Positions 16,981 to 25,361 of a stretch of 64,000 bases of DNA are shown piece after piece. Position 1 is the first letter of the stretch, and each line of letters opens with the position of its first letter. The stretch is taken from positions 124,001-188,000 of the forward strand of contig FQWG01000005.1 of the NCBI GenBank assembly GCA_900129595.1, written 5' to 3'. The notes beneath the pieces are model-generated. The model saw only the letters and a list, made by a program, of their open reading frames with translations. It did not search any database and was not told the DNA's origin. Origin of the DNA: Flavobacterium frigidimaris (GTDB lineage: Bacteria; Bacteroidota; Bacteroidia; Flavobacteriales; Flavobacteriaceae). A program made the position numbers and the translations under genes.

Positions 16981-19404
16981 ATGATACTAAATTATATCAA
17001 CATATTTATTTACCAACTTAAGCACAATAAACTGTTTTCATTTCTTAATATTCTTGGTTTATCAATAGGAATTTCGGGATTAGTTTTTGCTTTACTTTAT
17101 TGGAACGACGAACAGAGTTACAATGACTGGAATCCTGGAAAAGAGAATGTTTATCAGGTTTTGGTTCAACTAAGCGATATGCCCACATGGTCAGATTGTG
17201 CTTTATTCCTGAAACCGGCTTTAGACGAAGATCCAAATATAGAATCTACACTTTATGCTGATTCTGATTACTGGTATCAAAAGGATAAAATTATTTACAA
17301 AGGAAAAAAGGAATTTGTAGATAAAATTATCAATGTCGAACAAAATTTCTTTTCTTTTTTTCCTTTCAAAATTAGTCAAGGCGATGCAATTTCGGCTATA
17401 AAAGATGATTCCAGCATTGCTATTTCAGATCTTACAGCTAAAAGGATTTTTGGAAATGAAAGCCCCATTGGAAAACAAATAAAATGCTTTGACCAGCTGT
17501 TTTCTGTACGGGCCGTGTACCATATTCCCGGAAACTCTTCGATTGCGCCAAATGCCATCATTAATAAAATGAAGAAACTTACAACTTCCGGAATGACAAA
17601 TCCTTTTATTTTAAAGTTATTGTTAAAAGTAAAAGACCCGTCAAAAGTTGATCTTACAAGACAGAAACTCGAAAGAATTTATAACCACGATTTTATTAGG
17701 CAACTTGCCAAAGAGGCAGGTTTTACACCCGAAGTTATGGCTAAAAAAGTAGGTTATTTTAAGGTTATTCTTGAACCTTTAGCTAAAGCCAGATTACATT
17801 CGGTAACAGATGGTTATCCTGAAACGAGAGGGAATTATCAGTTTTTATTGATCATGATGGGGTTGTCTCTTTTGATTCTCATTTTGTCGATTGTTAATTA
17901 CATCAATCTGGCAACTGCTAATGCCGTAAAGCGGGCGAAAGAAGTTGGAGTACGCAAAATTTCGGGCGCATCTAAAGGCGATATTATTAGTCAGTTTCTT
18001 TTTGAAACGGTTTTAACCACGAGTTTCTCTATTTTACTGGCCTTAGTAATTGTAGAGTTGACTTTGCCGTATTACAATAACTTTTTAAGCAAAAACATTG
18101 AACTTCTTGCCAGTCAGTTTTACATACAATTGATATTGATTTTTATCATTACAATTTTGACTGCAGGATTATTTCCGGCCATTTATATATCCAATTTCGA
18201 AACTTTTAAAGTTTTGAAAGGAAATTTCGAAAGAAGCAAAAACGGTATCTGGCTGCGCAACGGAATGCTTATTTTTCAGTTTGCCATTGCTGCTTTTTTT
18301 ATCATTGGCTCAAATATCGTATACCAGCAAATTAAATTTTTACAGCATAAAGATCTAGGATTTAAAGGCGATGAGGTAATTTCGGTTTCTTTAAATTTTC
18401 CTTCGGTTGATTACCAGGGAGAAAATGCAGCCCAAAATATTTACAACAAATACAATATCATAAAACAGCAGCTTAGCAAAATTAAAGGCGTCGAACAAAT
18501 TTCCACGGGTCTTATTACGTTTGATGGTTCAGACAATTCTATATCAGCGGTTTTATACAATGATGAACTTTTTAAACAACGCATTATCCCTTTAGATTTT
18601 GGCATGTTTGAAATGTTAAATATCAAAATAATTAAGGGAAGAAATTTTGATAGAAAACTGTCTTCAGACACTATAAATTCAGTGATCATAAATGAAAGCG
18701 CATTAAAATTAATGAATCTTAAAGATCCTCTTGGCAAGGAACTTTTGATTCGGGAACAGAAATTAAAAATAATTGGTATTGTTCAGGATTTCAGTTTATT
18801 AAGCCCTGAATTAAAAGTGCCGCCAATGGCTTTTTACAATATCAAAATGTTTGGTATGACACATAATATTAACAAAGTTTATGCAAAATTAAAACGGGAT
18901 GATATGGAAACTACGATTGCCAATATCGAAAAATTATGGTCGAAAGTCGATACCGAATATCCGTTTCAATATGATTTCGTAGATAAACAATATGCGAGAA
19001 CTTATGAAGCTTATACAAAGCAAAAAAATTTGTTTTCACTGCTCAATATCGTTGTTATTTTAATTGCTCTTTTTGGATTATTTGCACTTGCATCTTATTC
19101 CATACAAAGACGCATGAAAGAAATTGCAATTAGAAAAACCCTGGGAGCAGATACGAATGTTTTACTGAGAGAATTATCGAAACAATATATTTGGTATTGC
19201 ATAATAGGATTTTTAATCGCCATTTTTCCAGTCTATTATTTGCTCAATAAATGGCTGGAGAACTTTGCTTACAGAATAGAATTGTCCCAGATCCCGTTTA
19301 TTTTTGGCTTTTTAATTTTATTAATTCTAACTTTAATAATTGTGTTGTCCCGTGCTTATGCAGCAACAAAAACAGATGTTTTAAAATATTTGAAATATGA
19401 ATAA
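16981..19404 (+). CDS. FtsX/MacB-type ABC permease, copy 3
   Basis: A third paralogue of 807 residues with the same doubled FtsX layout (KRAKEVGVRKISGASK in the first domain, RRMKEIAIRKTLGADTN in the second). It is more diverged at its 5' end than copies 1 and 2 and lies 42 bp after copy 2, still probably in the same transcript. No fourth copy or outer-membrane factor follows: the next gene is a chloramphenicol-acetyltransferase-like gene after 158 bp, with its own promoter-like sequence. Confidence 0.92.
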   Translation: MILNYINIFIYQLKHNKLFSFLNILGLSIGISGLVFALLYWNDEQSYNDWNPGKENVYQVLVQLSDMPTWSDCALFLKPALDEDPNIESTLYADSDYWYQKDKIIYKGKKEFVDKIINVEQNFFSFFPFKISQGDAISAIKDDSSIAISDLTAKRIFGNESPIGKQIKCFDQLFSVRAVYHIPGNSSIAPNAIINKMKKLTTSGMTNPFILKLLLKVKDPSKVDLTRQKLERIYNHDFIRQLAKEAGFTPEVMAKKVGYFKVILEPLAKARLHSVTDGYPETRGNYQFLLIMMGLSLLILILSIVNYINLATANAVKRAKEVGVRKISGASKGDIISQFLFETVLTTSFSILLALVIVELTLPYYNNFLSKNIELLASQFYIQLILIFIITILTAGLFPAIYISNFETFKVLKGNFERSKNGIWLRNGMLIFQFAIAAFFIIGSNIVYQQIKFLQHKDLGFKGDEVISVSLNFPSVDYQGENAAQNIYNKYNIIKQQLSKIKGVEQISTGLITFDGSDNSISAVLYNDELFKQRIIPLDFGMFEMLNIKIIKGRNFDRKLSSDTINSVIINESALKLMNLKDPLGKELLIREQKLKIIGIVQDFSLLSPELKVPPMAFYNIKMFGMTHNINKVYAKLKRDDMETTIANIEKLWSKVDTEYPFQYDFVDKQYARTYEAYTKQKNLFSLLNIVVILIALFGLFALASYSIQRRMKEIAIRKTLGADTNVLLRELSKQYIWYCIIGFLIAIFPVYYLLNKWLENFAYRIELSQIPFIFGFLILLILTLIIVLSRAYAATKTDVLKYLKYE

Positions 19405-19506
19405 TTTCCTAAAAAAATACAGAAGTTATTTATTACAGAGTTGTTAATTTATTTTAGTTTAAAGTTTTTCTACTCGATATTAGGACTAACTACAGAGTGG
19501 ATATTT

Positions 19507-19514
19507 TATTTTTG
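19507..19514 (+). promoter_or_regulatory. Bacteroidota -7 element upstream of the cat-like gene
   Basis: TATTTTTG followed by C matches TAnnTTTG exactly, 52 bp before the ATG of the acetyltransferase gene. No clear TTG is found about 19 bp upstream, so the -33 element is weak or absent. Confidence 0.5.
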
Positions 19515-19562
19515 CAATAGAGGATACTATCCAGACTAAAACAATAATAGATTTAATAAGAA

Positions 19563-20225
19563 ATGATGGAAAGAATTTTTGAACCTGTTGATCCCGAAAA
19601 TTGGGAGCGACAACCTTATTTTGATTATTTTAATAATATAATAAAATGCAAATACACAATCAATGCAAATGTTGACATTACAGAATTACTAACACGATCA
19701 AAAGAAGAGGGGGTAAAGTTTTTTCCGTCATTTCTGTACGTAATTATGCGAGCTGTAAATCAGAATAAGGAGTTTAGGATGAGTTACAACAGTCAAAATC
19801 AATTAGGGTATTGGAATTACGTTCTTCCTTCATATACGATTTTTCATGACGATGATAAAACTTTTTCTGATGCTTGGAGCGAGTATCATGAAGATTTTAA
19901 GCTTTTCTACCAAACAATAACGAGTGATATAAAGCAATATAAAGATGTTAAAGGTATAAAAGCACGCTTAGATCGTCCTGCAAATTTTTGTTCAATTTCG
20001 GTTTTGCCTTGGTTAAGTTTTACTAATTTTTCTCAGGATACCTATCAGGAATCTAATTTGATGTTTCCATTAATTCGTTTTGGTAAATATTTCGAGCAAG
20101 ATAACAAAACATTAATTCCGGTTGCAGTATTTGTAAATCATGCAGTTGCTGACGGATATCATACCAGTAAACTTATTAATGATATGCAGGATTTTGCAAA
20201 AAATGTAAAAGATTGGATGCTTTAA
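19563..20225 (+). CDS. CatA-like chloramphenicol acetyltransferase family protein
   Basis: A 220-residue protein of the type A chloramphenicol acetyltransferase family. The catalytic motif is NHAVADGYH (H193, D197), spaced as in classical CAT (HHAVCDGFH, His195/Asp199), though the first His is Asn and Cys is Ala. The trimer-fold blocks RQPYFDYF near the N-terminus and RPANFCSISVLPWLSFTNF in the middle are present. It would transfer acetyl from acetyl-CoA to a hydroxyl group; chloramphenicol is the family's best known acceptor, but chromosomal Bacteroidota homologues may have other substrates. Single gene ending at a strong bidirectional hairpin. The codon use looks like its neighbours, with no mobile element nearby. 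Confidence 0.88.
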   Translation: MMERIFEPVDPENWERQPYFDYFNNIIKCKYTINANVDITELLTRSKEEGVKFFPSFLYVIMRAVNQNKEFRMSYNSQNQLGYWNYVLPSYTIFHDDDKTFSDAWSEYHEDFKLFYQTITSDIKQYKDVKGIKARLDRPANFCSISVLPWLSFTNFSQDTYQESNLMFPLIRFGKYFEQDNKTLIPVAVFVNHAVADGYHTSKLINDMQDFAKNVKDWML

Positions 20226-20237
20226 TTTCCAAATAAT

Positions 20238-20270
20238 AAAACCTCCAAAACAAATGATTTTGGAGGTTTT
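20238..20270. terminator. Bidirectional terminator hairpin
   Basis: A perfect 13-bp stem (AAAACCTCCAAAA / TTTTGGAGGTTTT) with a 7-nt loop, between the convergent cat-like gene and the SDR gene. A-tracts and T-tracts on both sides make it suitable for both directions. Confidence 0.85.
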
Positions 20271-20291
20271 AGTCTTAAATGAAATTTTTAA

Positions 20292-21104
20292 TTAACCATG
20301 AGCAGCTATAGAAACGTCAGCCCATTCTTCCCAAGTAGCTAACTTTTGTTGGTAAACTTGTTTTGCAAGTGGCAAAGCTACTTTTCCTAAGAATAGGCGT
20401 AAAGGAGGATTTTCAGCTTCAACTAATTTAACAATTGCAGGTACCGTAGCGCTTGTTTTTCCGAAAGTGTCAGGATCATGTCCTTCTGCTATTGCTTTTC
20501 TAAGTCCATCATAAGCATCAATACTTTTACTATTAAATCCGTTCCCCCAGATATCAGTAACATAACCGTTTGGTTCGACCAAAGTAACATTGATTCCAAA
20601 TTGTTTTACCTCCTGAGCCAGTGTTTCAGTAAGACCTTCTACGGCGAATTTCGATGCATTATAAAGACCTATATTAGGTAAAGTTGCTATTCCCAGAACA
20701 GACGAAACTTGTATAATATGACCGCTTTTTTGATTTCTCATAATAGGCAAAACCGCCTGAGTCAGCCAAAGCGTACCAAAGAAATTCGTTTCAAATTGCG
20801 CTCTTGCTTCTGTTTCGCTGGCTTCTTCAACAGCTCCGTTTAAGGCATAACCTGCGTTATTAATCAGGATATCGATTGTACCAAAATGTTGTTTTACTTT
20901 TTCTACAACTGCAAATGAATCTTCGCGTTTGTTTACGTCTAATGTTAAAGGCAAAATAGCGTCTCCGTATTGTGCTTTTAAGTCGGCCAGGGTATCAATA
21001 TTTCTGGCTGTTGCAGCTACCTTGTATCCTTTTGCTAAAAATGCTTCTGTCCAGGCTTTTCCAAATCCTTTTGAAGCTCCTGAAATTAAAATTGTTTTTG
21101 ACAT
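20292..21104 (-). CDS. SDR family NAD(P)-dependent oxidoreductase
   Basis: A 270-residue classical short-chain dehydrogenase/reductase. The cofactor motif is SGASKGFGKAW near the N-terminus, NNAG follows DILI at about residue 85, and the catalytic Ser/Tyr/Lys are in QVSSVLG and LYNASK. The G-x3-G-x-G followed by AATARN suggests NADP(H) preference (Arg after strand 2). The substrate is not evident. It is the target gene of the TetR regulator encoded just upstream on the same strand: a TetR-type palindrome lies at 21225-21240, 121 bp before its start. Confidence 0.9.
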   Translation of the reverse strand: MSKTILISGASKGFGKAWTEAFLAKGYKVAATARNIDTLADLKAQYGDAILPLTLDVNKREDSFAVVEKVKQHFGTIDILINNAGYALNGAVEEASETEARAQFETNFFGTLWLTQAVLPIMRNQKSGHIIQVSSVLGIATLPNIGLYNASKFAVEGLTETLAQEVKQFGINVTLVEPNGYVTDIWGNGFNSKSIDAYDGLRKAIAEGHDPDTFGKTSATVPAIVKLVEAENPPLRLFLGKVALPLAKQVYQQKLATWEEWADVSIAAHG

Positions 21105-21224
21105 GTTTTCTTAATTTTTAATTGTGAATGGTTGATTGTGAATTGATATTTGTTTAATTGTTAGTTTTTTTAAATTGATATTGAATTTTATCATTATAAT
21201 TGTCATTGATATTTATTTTATTAT

Positions 21225-21240
21225 ATGACTGATCGGTCAT
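21225..21240. promoter_or_regulatory. TetR operator in front of the SDR gene
   Basis: ATGACTGATCGGTCAT, a 16-bp near-palindrome that matches the site at 21874-21889 at 14 of 16 positions. It lies between the tetR stop and the SDR start, where the SDR promoter should be. Confidence 0.75.
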
Positions 21241-21257
21241 TTTTTTAGTAAAAAAAA

Positions 21258-21845
21258 TCAGAGTGTGTTTTCCTCTATAATTTTTTTCAGGGTTTTGATG
21301 ATCACTTTCATCTTATCATTACTGCCGGACACTCTCGAAATGAGGTGACCACCTTCCATCATGGCAAACATAACGATGGCAAACTCCTCAGCATTCCACT
21401 CCGGATTAAACTCACCGTTGGCAATTCCTTTATTGACACTACTTGCCAATACTTGTTGATTAGAGTTACAGCCTTTGTTTATTTTCTCTTTTACAACAGG
21501 ATTGGTATCATCTGCTTCTGTCCCAAAATTTAATAAAGGGCAGCCTCCCGCAAGAGGCGGATTTACCGCATTACTAAAGAAATCTATATAAGTAAAAAGT
21601 TCTTCTTTAGCCGTTTTACTTTTACTGATGGCTAACATAAGTTTATCACCTAATACCTTCATATTATGATCAACGGCCGCGCAGGCTAGGACATCTTTAT
21701 TCTCAAAATGAACATACATACTTCCCTTAGACAATTTGGTCGCTTCCATAATATCACTCATAGCAGTTGCAGCAATCCCTTTTGTGTTGAATATTGGGGC
21801 TGCTTTCTCTATGATGAACTGTCTGGTTTCTTCTCCCTTTGTCAT
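21258..21845 (-). CDS. TetR/AcrR family transcriptional regulator
   Basis: A 195-residue TetR-family repressor. The N-terminal HTH covers about residues 25-48 (TAMSDIMEATKLSKGSMYVHFENKD); the remainder is the helical ligand-binding and dimerisation domain. The gene precedes the SDR gene on the same strand, and near-identical 16-bp palindromes lie 29 bp upstream of its own start and upstream of the SDR gene. The straightforward model is autoregulation plus repression of the SDR gene, relieved by an unknown (perhaps aldehyde- or ketone-like) ligand. Related proteins are often called YxaF/AcuR-like. Confidence 0.92.
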   Translation of the reverse strand: MTKGEETRQFIIEKAAPIFNTKGIAATAMSDIMEATKLSKGSMYVHFENKDVLACAAVDHNMKVLGDKLMLAISKSKTAKEELFTYIDFFSNAVNPPLAGGCPLLNFGTEADDTNPVVKEKINKGCNSNQQVLASSVNKGIANGEFNPEWNAEEFAIVMFAMMEGGHLISRVSGSNDKMKVIIKTLKKIIEENTL

Positions 21846-21873
21846 GGTAATTTTTCTTTACGGGTACAAATAT

Positions 21874-21889
21874 ATGACCGATTGGTCAT
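21874..21889. promoter_or_regulatory. TetR operator in front of tetR
   Basis: ATGACCGATTGGTCAT, a 16-bp near-palindrome 29 bp upstream of the tetR start codon, sharing TGAC-GAT-GGTCA with the site at 21225-21240. Confidence 0.75.
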
Positions 21890-22218
21890 GTTTGCAAATG
21901 TTTTTAATTTTTTGTGATAAGTTTAATATTTAAGATCTTGTTTTCTATGAGGTAATCGGACTATCAATAGATAGTTTTTTTGTTCAAGCAGATTTAAAAA
22001 ACGATTCAGGCAGATCATATTTAATTGATCTTTTTTGGGCAGATTTTACAATTTTAAGACCTGTTTCAATTCAATAAAATCATTTTACATCTGCTTCAAT
22101 CATTTTAAAATCTGCGTGAAAAAACGTTGTTGCTTAGTTTTCCGGAGTCATCGGGATTACACGAATATTTCGCAACAATAAATAAAAAAATGTTATAAAT
22201 GTTTTAATATATGTATTT
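21890..22218. other. Non-coding gap with degenerate 'cagat' repeats
   Basis: No gene is visible. Between about 21988 and 22120 the phrases gcagattt, gcagatcat, gcagatttt, catctgcttc and aaatctgcgtg recur in both orientations, like other gaps of this window (24180-24500). They look like decayed copies of a dispersed element. Confidence 0.4.
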
Positions 22219-22233
22219 AACTACGTAGTTTTG
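22219..22233 (+). promoter_or_regulatory. MarR-type operator overlapping a -7 element
   Basis: AACTACGTAGTT (22219-22230) is a perfect 12-bp palindrome. It overlaps TAGTTTTG (22226-22233), an exact TAnnTTTG -7 element, 20 bp before the ATG of the GNAT gene. A regulator bound here would block the promoter; the MarR protein encoded second in the operon is the natural candidate. Confidence 0.65.
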
Positions 22234-22252
22234 TAAAATAAATTGTTACAAT

Positions 22253-22744
22253 ATGAAACCACTAATTATTCCCATAGAAAATAAATACGCAGATAAGGTT
22301 ATCGATTTAGTTCTAAGCATCCAGCAAAAGGAATTCAATGTTCCCATTACGATCGAAGACCAACCGGATTTGTTAAATATAAAAAACTTCTATTATACGG
22401 ATGGCGGTCATTTCTGGGGCGCTTTTATCAAGGAGGAATTAGTAGGCACAATTGCTCTGGTGAAATTCAATGATTCTCAGGCTGCAATTAGAAAAATGTT
22501 TGTAAAGAAAGAATATCGCGGCAAAGAATTTTCGATTGCCCAAAAATTATTAGACACTTTACTGGATTATTGTACAGCAAATCAAATTGATGATTTATAT
22601 TTGGGAACAATATCAATACTAGAAGCCGCTTTACGTTTTTACGAAAGAAATCATTTTGTACGTATGGACAAAGCATCGCTTCCGGTTGGATTTCCGATAA
22701 TGAGTGCTGACAATGTATTTTGCCATTTAAAACTAAAAGAGTAA
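22253..22744 (+). CDS. GNAT family N-acetyltransferase
   Basis: A 163-residue GNAT acetyltransferase. Strand 4 ends in GTIALVKF, the acetyl-CoA loop is seen in IRKMFVKKEYRGKEFSIAQKLLDTLL (R-G-K-x-x-x-x-A, equivalent to Q/RxxGxG/A), and the C-terminus carries LYLGTISILEAALRFYERNHF, the typical AxxFYxxxGF block. This subtype is often found fused to, or next to, MarR regulators. Here the marR gene starts 2 bp after its stop, so the two proteins are encoded as a split version of the MarR-GNAT arrangement. The acceptor is unknown. Confidence 0.88.
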   Translation: MKPLIIPIENKYADKVIDLVLSIQQKEFNVPITIEDQPDLLNIKNFYYTDGGHFWGAFIKEELVGTIALVKFNDSQAAIRKMFVKKEYRGKEFSIAQKLLDTLLDYCTANQIDDLYLGTISILEAALRFYERNHFVRMDKASLPVGFPIMSADNVFCHLKLKE

Positions 22745-22746
22745 GG

Positions 22747-23226
22747 ATGAATATTATAGATCAATCAGGAATTCTGGCCCTTTCGACACGATTGCAACGC
22801 CTGAGCGAACAATTGCGAAAAGACGGCGCCTTGTTTTATAAATCGTACGGAATCGATTTTGAACCCAAATGGTTTCCGGTAATTTATACCTTACATCACA
22901 AAGAAGTATTAAGCGTTGTCGAAATTGCAAACGAAATTGGTTACACACATCCGTCAACTATTAGTCTGCTAAAAGAACTCGAAAAACAAAAGTTAATCCG
23001 GTCAAAAAAAGACAAAGTTGACGAACGTAAAAGATTGATATTACTGACGCCAAAAGGACAGGAATTAATTGTAAAAATGAAACCGGTCTGGGATCTGATG
23101 GCCAGTGTTCTCAGAGAAATTACCGACAATCAGAACAATTTACTTCAGGCTATTAACGAAGCCGAAAACAAAATCATGCACCAAAGCTTTTTGCAAAGAG
23201 CATTACAATTAAAAAGTGAAGAGTAG
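22747..23226 (+). CDS. MarR family transcriptional regulator
   Basis: A winged-helix MarR protein of 159 residues from the ATG at 22747 (AAGGATG gives one of the few purine-rich leaders here; an upstream in-frame start at 22720 would overlap the GNAT gene). The recognition region is SVVEIANEIGYTHPSTISLLKELEKQKLI, followed by the wing KDKVDERKRLILLTPKGQEL. It probably represses its own operon through the palindrome at 22219. Spacing to the GNAT stop is 2 bp, consistent with translational coupling. Confidence 0.9.
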   Translation: MNIIDQSGILALSTRLQRLSEQLRKDGALFYKSYGIDFEPKWFPVIYTLHHKEVLSVVEIANEIGYTHPSTISLLKELEKQKLIRSKKDKVDERKRLILLTPKGQELIVKMKPVWDLMASVLREITDNQNNLLQAINEAENKIMHQSFLQRALQLKSEE

Positions 23227-23583
23227 TTTTTTTTGAAAGATTCTAAGTTTTGGACTTATTGTAAACCTGAGAGGAGCTGAAGTATTTTGAAACCTGAAGG
23301 TAAATTAAGAATTTTGATTGTATTGTCTATGATTTAAAATTTTCAACTTTAAACTAATCATCGACTTTGTTAATCTGAATTTAAAAAACCTGGAATCTAT
23401 TTTAATAAAGAGCTGTTTGCTGTTTTACTCTCCAATCTTTTTATTTTTTAAAGAAATGAATAAAAAGGATTTCCGTTTCAATCAGGGCCAGGCACTCGTT
23501 TTGATAAGAGACAGAGAAGATCAAAAAAAAACTCAGTATCTTAGCCTTTGAGCAACTTTCAAAAAAAACTTTACATCTTTTTT
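23227..23583. other. Intergenic gap without a recognisable gene
   Basis: AT-rich. The sequence TTAGCCTTTG at 23541-23550 resembles a -7 element with one extra base and would suit the Crp/Fnr gene. Otherwise I see nothing here. Confidence 0.35.
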
Positions 23584-24153
23584 ATGAACTCCAAAGAAAC
23601 CCTCCAACAACATATTGGCAAAACAGCTTCATTGACAGACGAGCAATTCGATTATTTCTTTTCGTATTTTAAGCCACAATCTTTCAAAAAAGGACAAACC
23701 GTTATTAGTGCCGGAGACAAAGTTGATTGCGAGTATTTTGTAATTTCAGGCTGTCTAAAAGCTTTTTTTATCAATGATGAGATCAAAATGTACATTCTGC
23801 AATTTGCCATGCCTACGTGGTGGACATCAGATTATGATGCTTTATACAACCAAACCACTGCAACGATAGATATTGATTGTATTACAGATGTCGAAGTTTT
23901 GTGTCTTTCCAACAGCGATCGCGAAAAGCTTTGCAAAGAGTTCCATCAAATAGAACATTTCTTCAGATGGAGAACCAACAAAGGATATATCGCTTCTCAA
24001 AAACGCCTGTTATCTTTAATGAATAATAATACCAAAAAACGTTACGACGAACTTTTGGCATTATATCCACAGCTTTACAACTTAGTTCCCAAACATCTAA
24101 TCGCTGCTTATCTGGGTGTTTCAAGAGAAACCCTTAGCCGACTGAATTCATAA
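23584..24153 (+). CDS. Crp/Fnr family transcriptional regulator
   Basis: A 189-residue regulator from the ATG at 23584 (a TTG at 23548 would add 12 residues). The N-terminal cyclic-nucleotide-binding beta barrel spans about residues 20-115, with FKKGQTVISAGDKVDCEYFVISGCLKAF in its typical place; the short C-terminal HTH ends with HLIAAYLGVSRETLSRL, the Bacteroidota type in which the protein stops just after the recognition helix. No Cys cluster for an Fe-S centre is seen. A box of CRP type lies 370 bp downstream in front of the YceI operon, making that operon a likely target. Confidence 0.9.
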   Translation: MNSKETLQQHIGKTASLTDEQFDYFFSYFKPQSFKKGQTVISAGDKVDCEYFVISGCLKAFFINDEIKMYILQFAMPTWWTSDYDALYNQTTATIDIDCITDVEVLCLSNSDREKLCKEFHQIEHFFRWRTNKGYIASQKRLLSLMNNNTKKRYDELLALYPQLYNLVPKHLIAAYLGVSRETLSRLNS

Positions 24154-24520
24154 AGTTTTTTTACTACAAATTAGAAGAATTATCATTTCACGCAGATTTA
24201 AAAAAGATTTAGTAGATAAGCGCAAAGTAGTTTATTTATAGATAATTATAAAAATTAAATCTGATCAATTTGCGAGAAATAAAAACGTTATGTCTTGGCG
24301 CGATTAAAAACTAAGCATATAAAAGATCCGCACCCATGTGCTTAATTTTTTTTTTAAATCTGCGTAAAATAAAATCTGCTTCTGCAAATCACCAATCTTT
24401 GTAGCGCTACCTCAGCAGATCCTTCGTTCCTCGGGATGACAAAATGAGAATAAATATCTGCGTAAAGCAAAGTAACTTTGCACCTCTGTAACTCTGAAAT
24501 TTTTACCCTGAAAAAAAAGG
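24154..24520. other. Non-coding gap with degenerate repeats
   Basis: No gene. It holds several decayed phrases (cacgcagattt at about 24187, aatctgcgtaaa at 24358, atctgcgtaaag at 24456) and, at about 24409-24440, CTCAGCAGATCCTTCGTTCCTC-GGGATGACA, a phrase I associate with dispersed repeats of Bacteroidota genomes. Confidence 0.4.
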
Positions 24521-24522
24521 AT

Positions 24523-24538
24523 TGTGATCTACATCACG
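24523..24538. promoter_or_regulatory. CRP/FNR-type box upstream of the YceI operon
   Basis: TGTGA-TCTACA-TCACG, close to the CRP consensus TGTGA-N6-TCACA. A -7-like element TTCCTTTG follows at 24561-24568, placing the box centre about 42-45 bp before the probable transcription start, the position expected for activation. Confidence 0.65.
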
Positions 24539-24593
24539 TAACCAATTTCTATCCCCACCGTTCCTTTGTACTGTACTTTTAAATACAATAAAA

Positions 24594-25133
24594 ATGGAAA
24601 CAACAAATTTTAAAATCGTAAGTTCAAAAAGCCAAATCGATTGGACTGGTAGAAAAGTTACCGGTGCGCATAATGGTACAATTGGTATCAAAGAAGGTCA
24701 TTTTATTTTGAATGACGGAAAAATAAATGGCGGAAATATTGTCATCAATACCGCCTTAATAAAAATTCTGGACGTTACAGATCCCGATACAAATGCACAA
24801 TTTGCAGGACATCTGGCTTCGGATGATTTTTTCTCAATTGAAAAATTTCCGACCGCAGCATTTGATATTCTTTTTGTTAAAGAAATTTCAAATGGTAAAT
24901 ATTATCTTGAAGGGAATCTTACTATAAAGGACATAACACATCTTACAGGTTTTGAAACCGAAGTAGAAAGTACTAACAATGCACTTTCACTTACAGGTAA
25001 ATTGATTATTGATCGTACCCAATACGATATTAAATTCCGTTCAGGAAACTTCTTCAAAGATTTAGGCGATACATTAATCTACAACGACTTTGATTTAGAT
25101 TTTATTATCACAGCCGAAGTAGCTAAAAACTAA
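24594..25133 (+). CDS. YceI family protein
   Basis: A 179-residue YceI-like lipocalin-fold protein that would bind a long amphipathic lipid or polyisoprenoid. The start KIVSSKSQIDWTGRKVTGAHNGTI and the middle DDFFSIEKFPTAAFDI match the family, as does the C-terminal LIIDRTQYDIKFRSG. Unlike E. coli YceI there is no signal peptide, so it should stay in the cytoplasm. First gene of a tight five-gene operon: the tautomerase starts 4 bp after its stop. A CRP-type box and -7-like element lie upstream. Bacteroidota paralogues without a signal peptide often neighbour oxidoreductases. Confidence 0.92.
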   Translation: METTNFKIVSSKSQIDWTGRKVTGAHNGTIGIKEGHFILNDGKINGGNIVINTALIKILDVTDPDTNAQFAGHLASDDFFSIEKFPTAAFDILFVKEISNGKYYLEGNLTIKDITHLTGFETEVESTNNALSLTGKLIIDRTQYDIKFRSGNFFKDLGDTLIYNDFDLDFIITAEVAKN

Positions 25134-25137
25134 AGCC

Positions 25138-25356
25138 ATGCCTTACGTAAAAATCGAATTGACCCGCGAAGGTGTTACCCGCGAGCAAAAACAGGAATTA
25201 ATCAGTGGAATCACCAACCTGATTACCGATGTATTGAACAAAGATCCGCATTTGACCCACGTTGTGATTCAGGAAATCGAACTCGACAATTGGGGTTACG
25301 CAGGAGATCAGGTATCTGTATTAAGAGAAAAAGGCATAACAGCCGATAAAAAATAA
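25138..25356 (+). CDS. 4-oxalocrotonate tautomerase family protein
   Basis: A 72-residue tautomerase-superfamily protein starting Met-Pro: after removal of Met, Pro1 would be the catalytic base. The body PYVKIELTREGVTREQKQELISGIT and the VVIQEIELDNWGYAGD segment fit the 4-OT subgroup. Its substrate is not known; neighbours suggest conversion of a small carbonyl or nitro compound. Gaps of 4 and 5 bp to the flanking genes indicate one transcript. Confidence 0.9.
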   Translation: MPYVKIELTREGVTREQKQELISGITNLITDVLNKDPHLTHVVIQEIELDNWGYAGDQVSVLREKGITADKK

Positions 25357-25361
25357 ATATC

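Noticed and set aside
19563..20225. Acquired resistance island around the cat-like gene
   Set aside because: No transposase, integrase, inverted repeats or shift in base composition nearby; it looks like a resident chromosomal gene.
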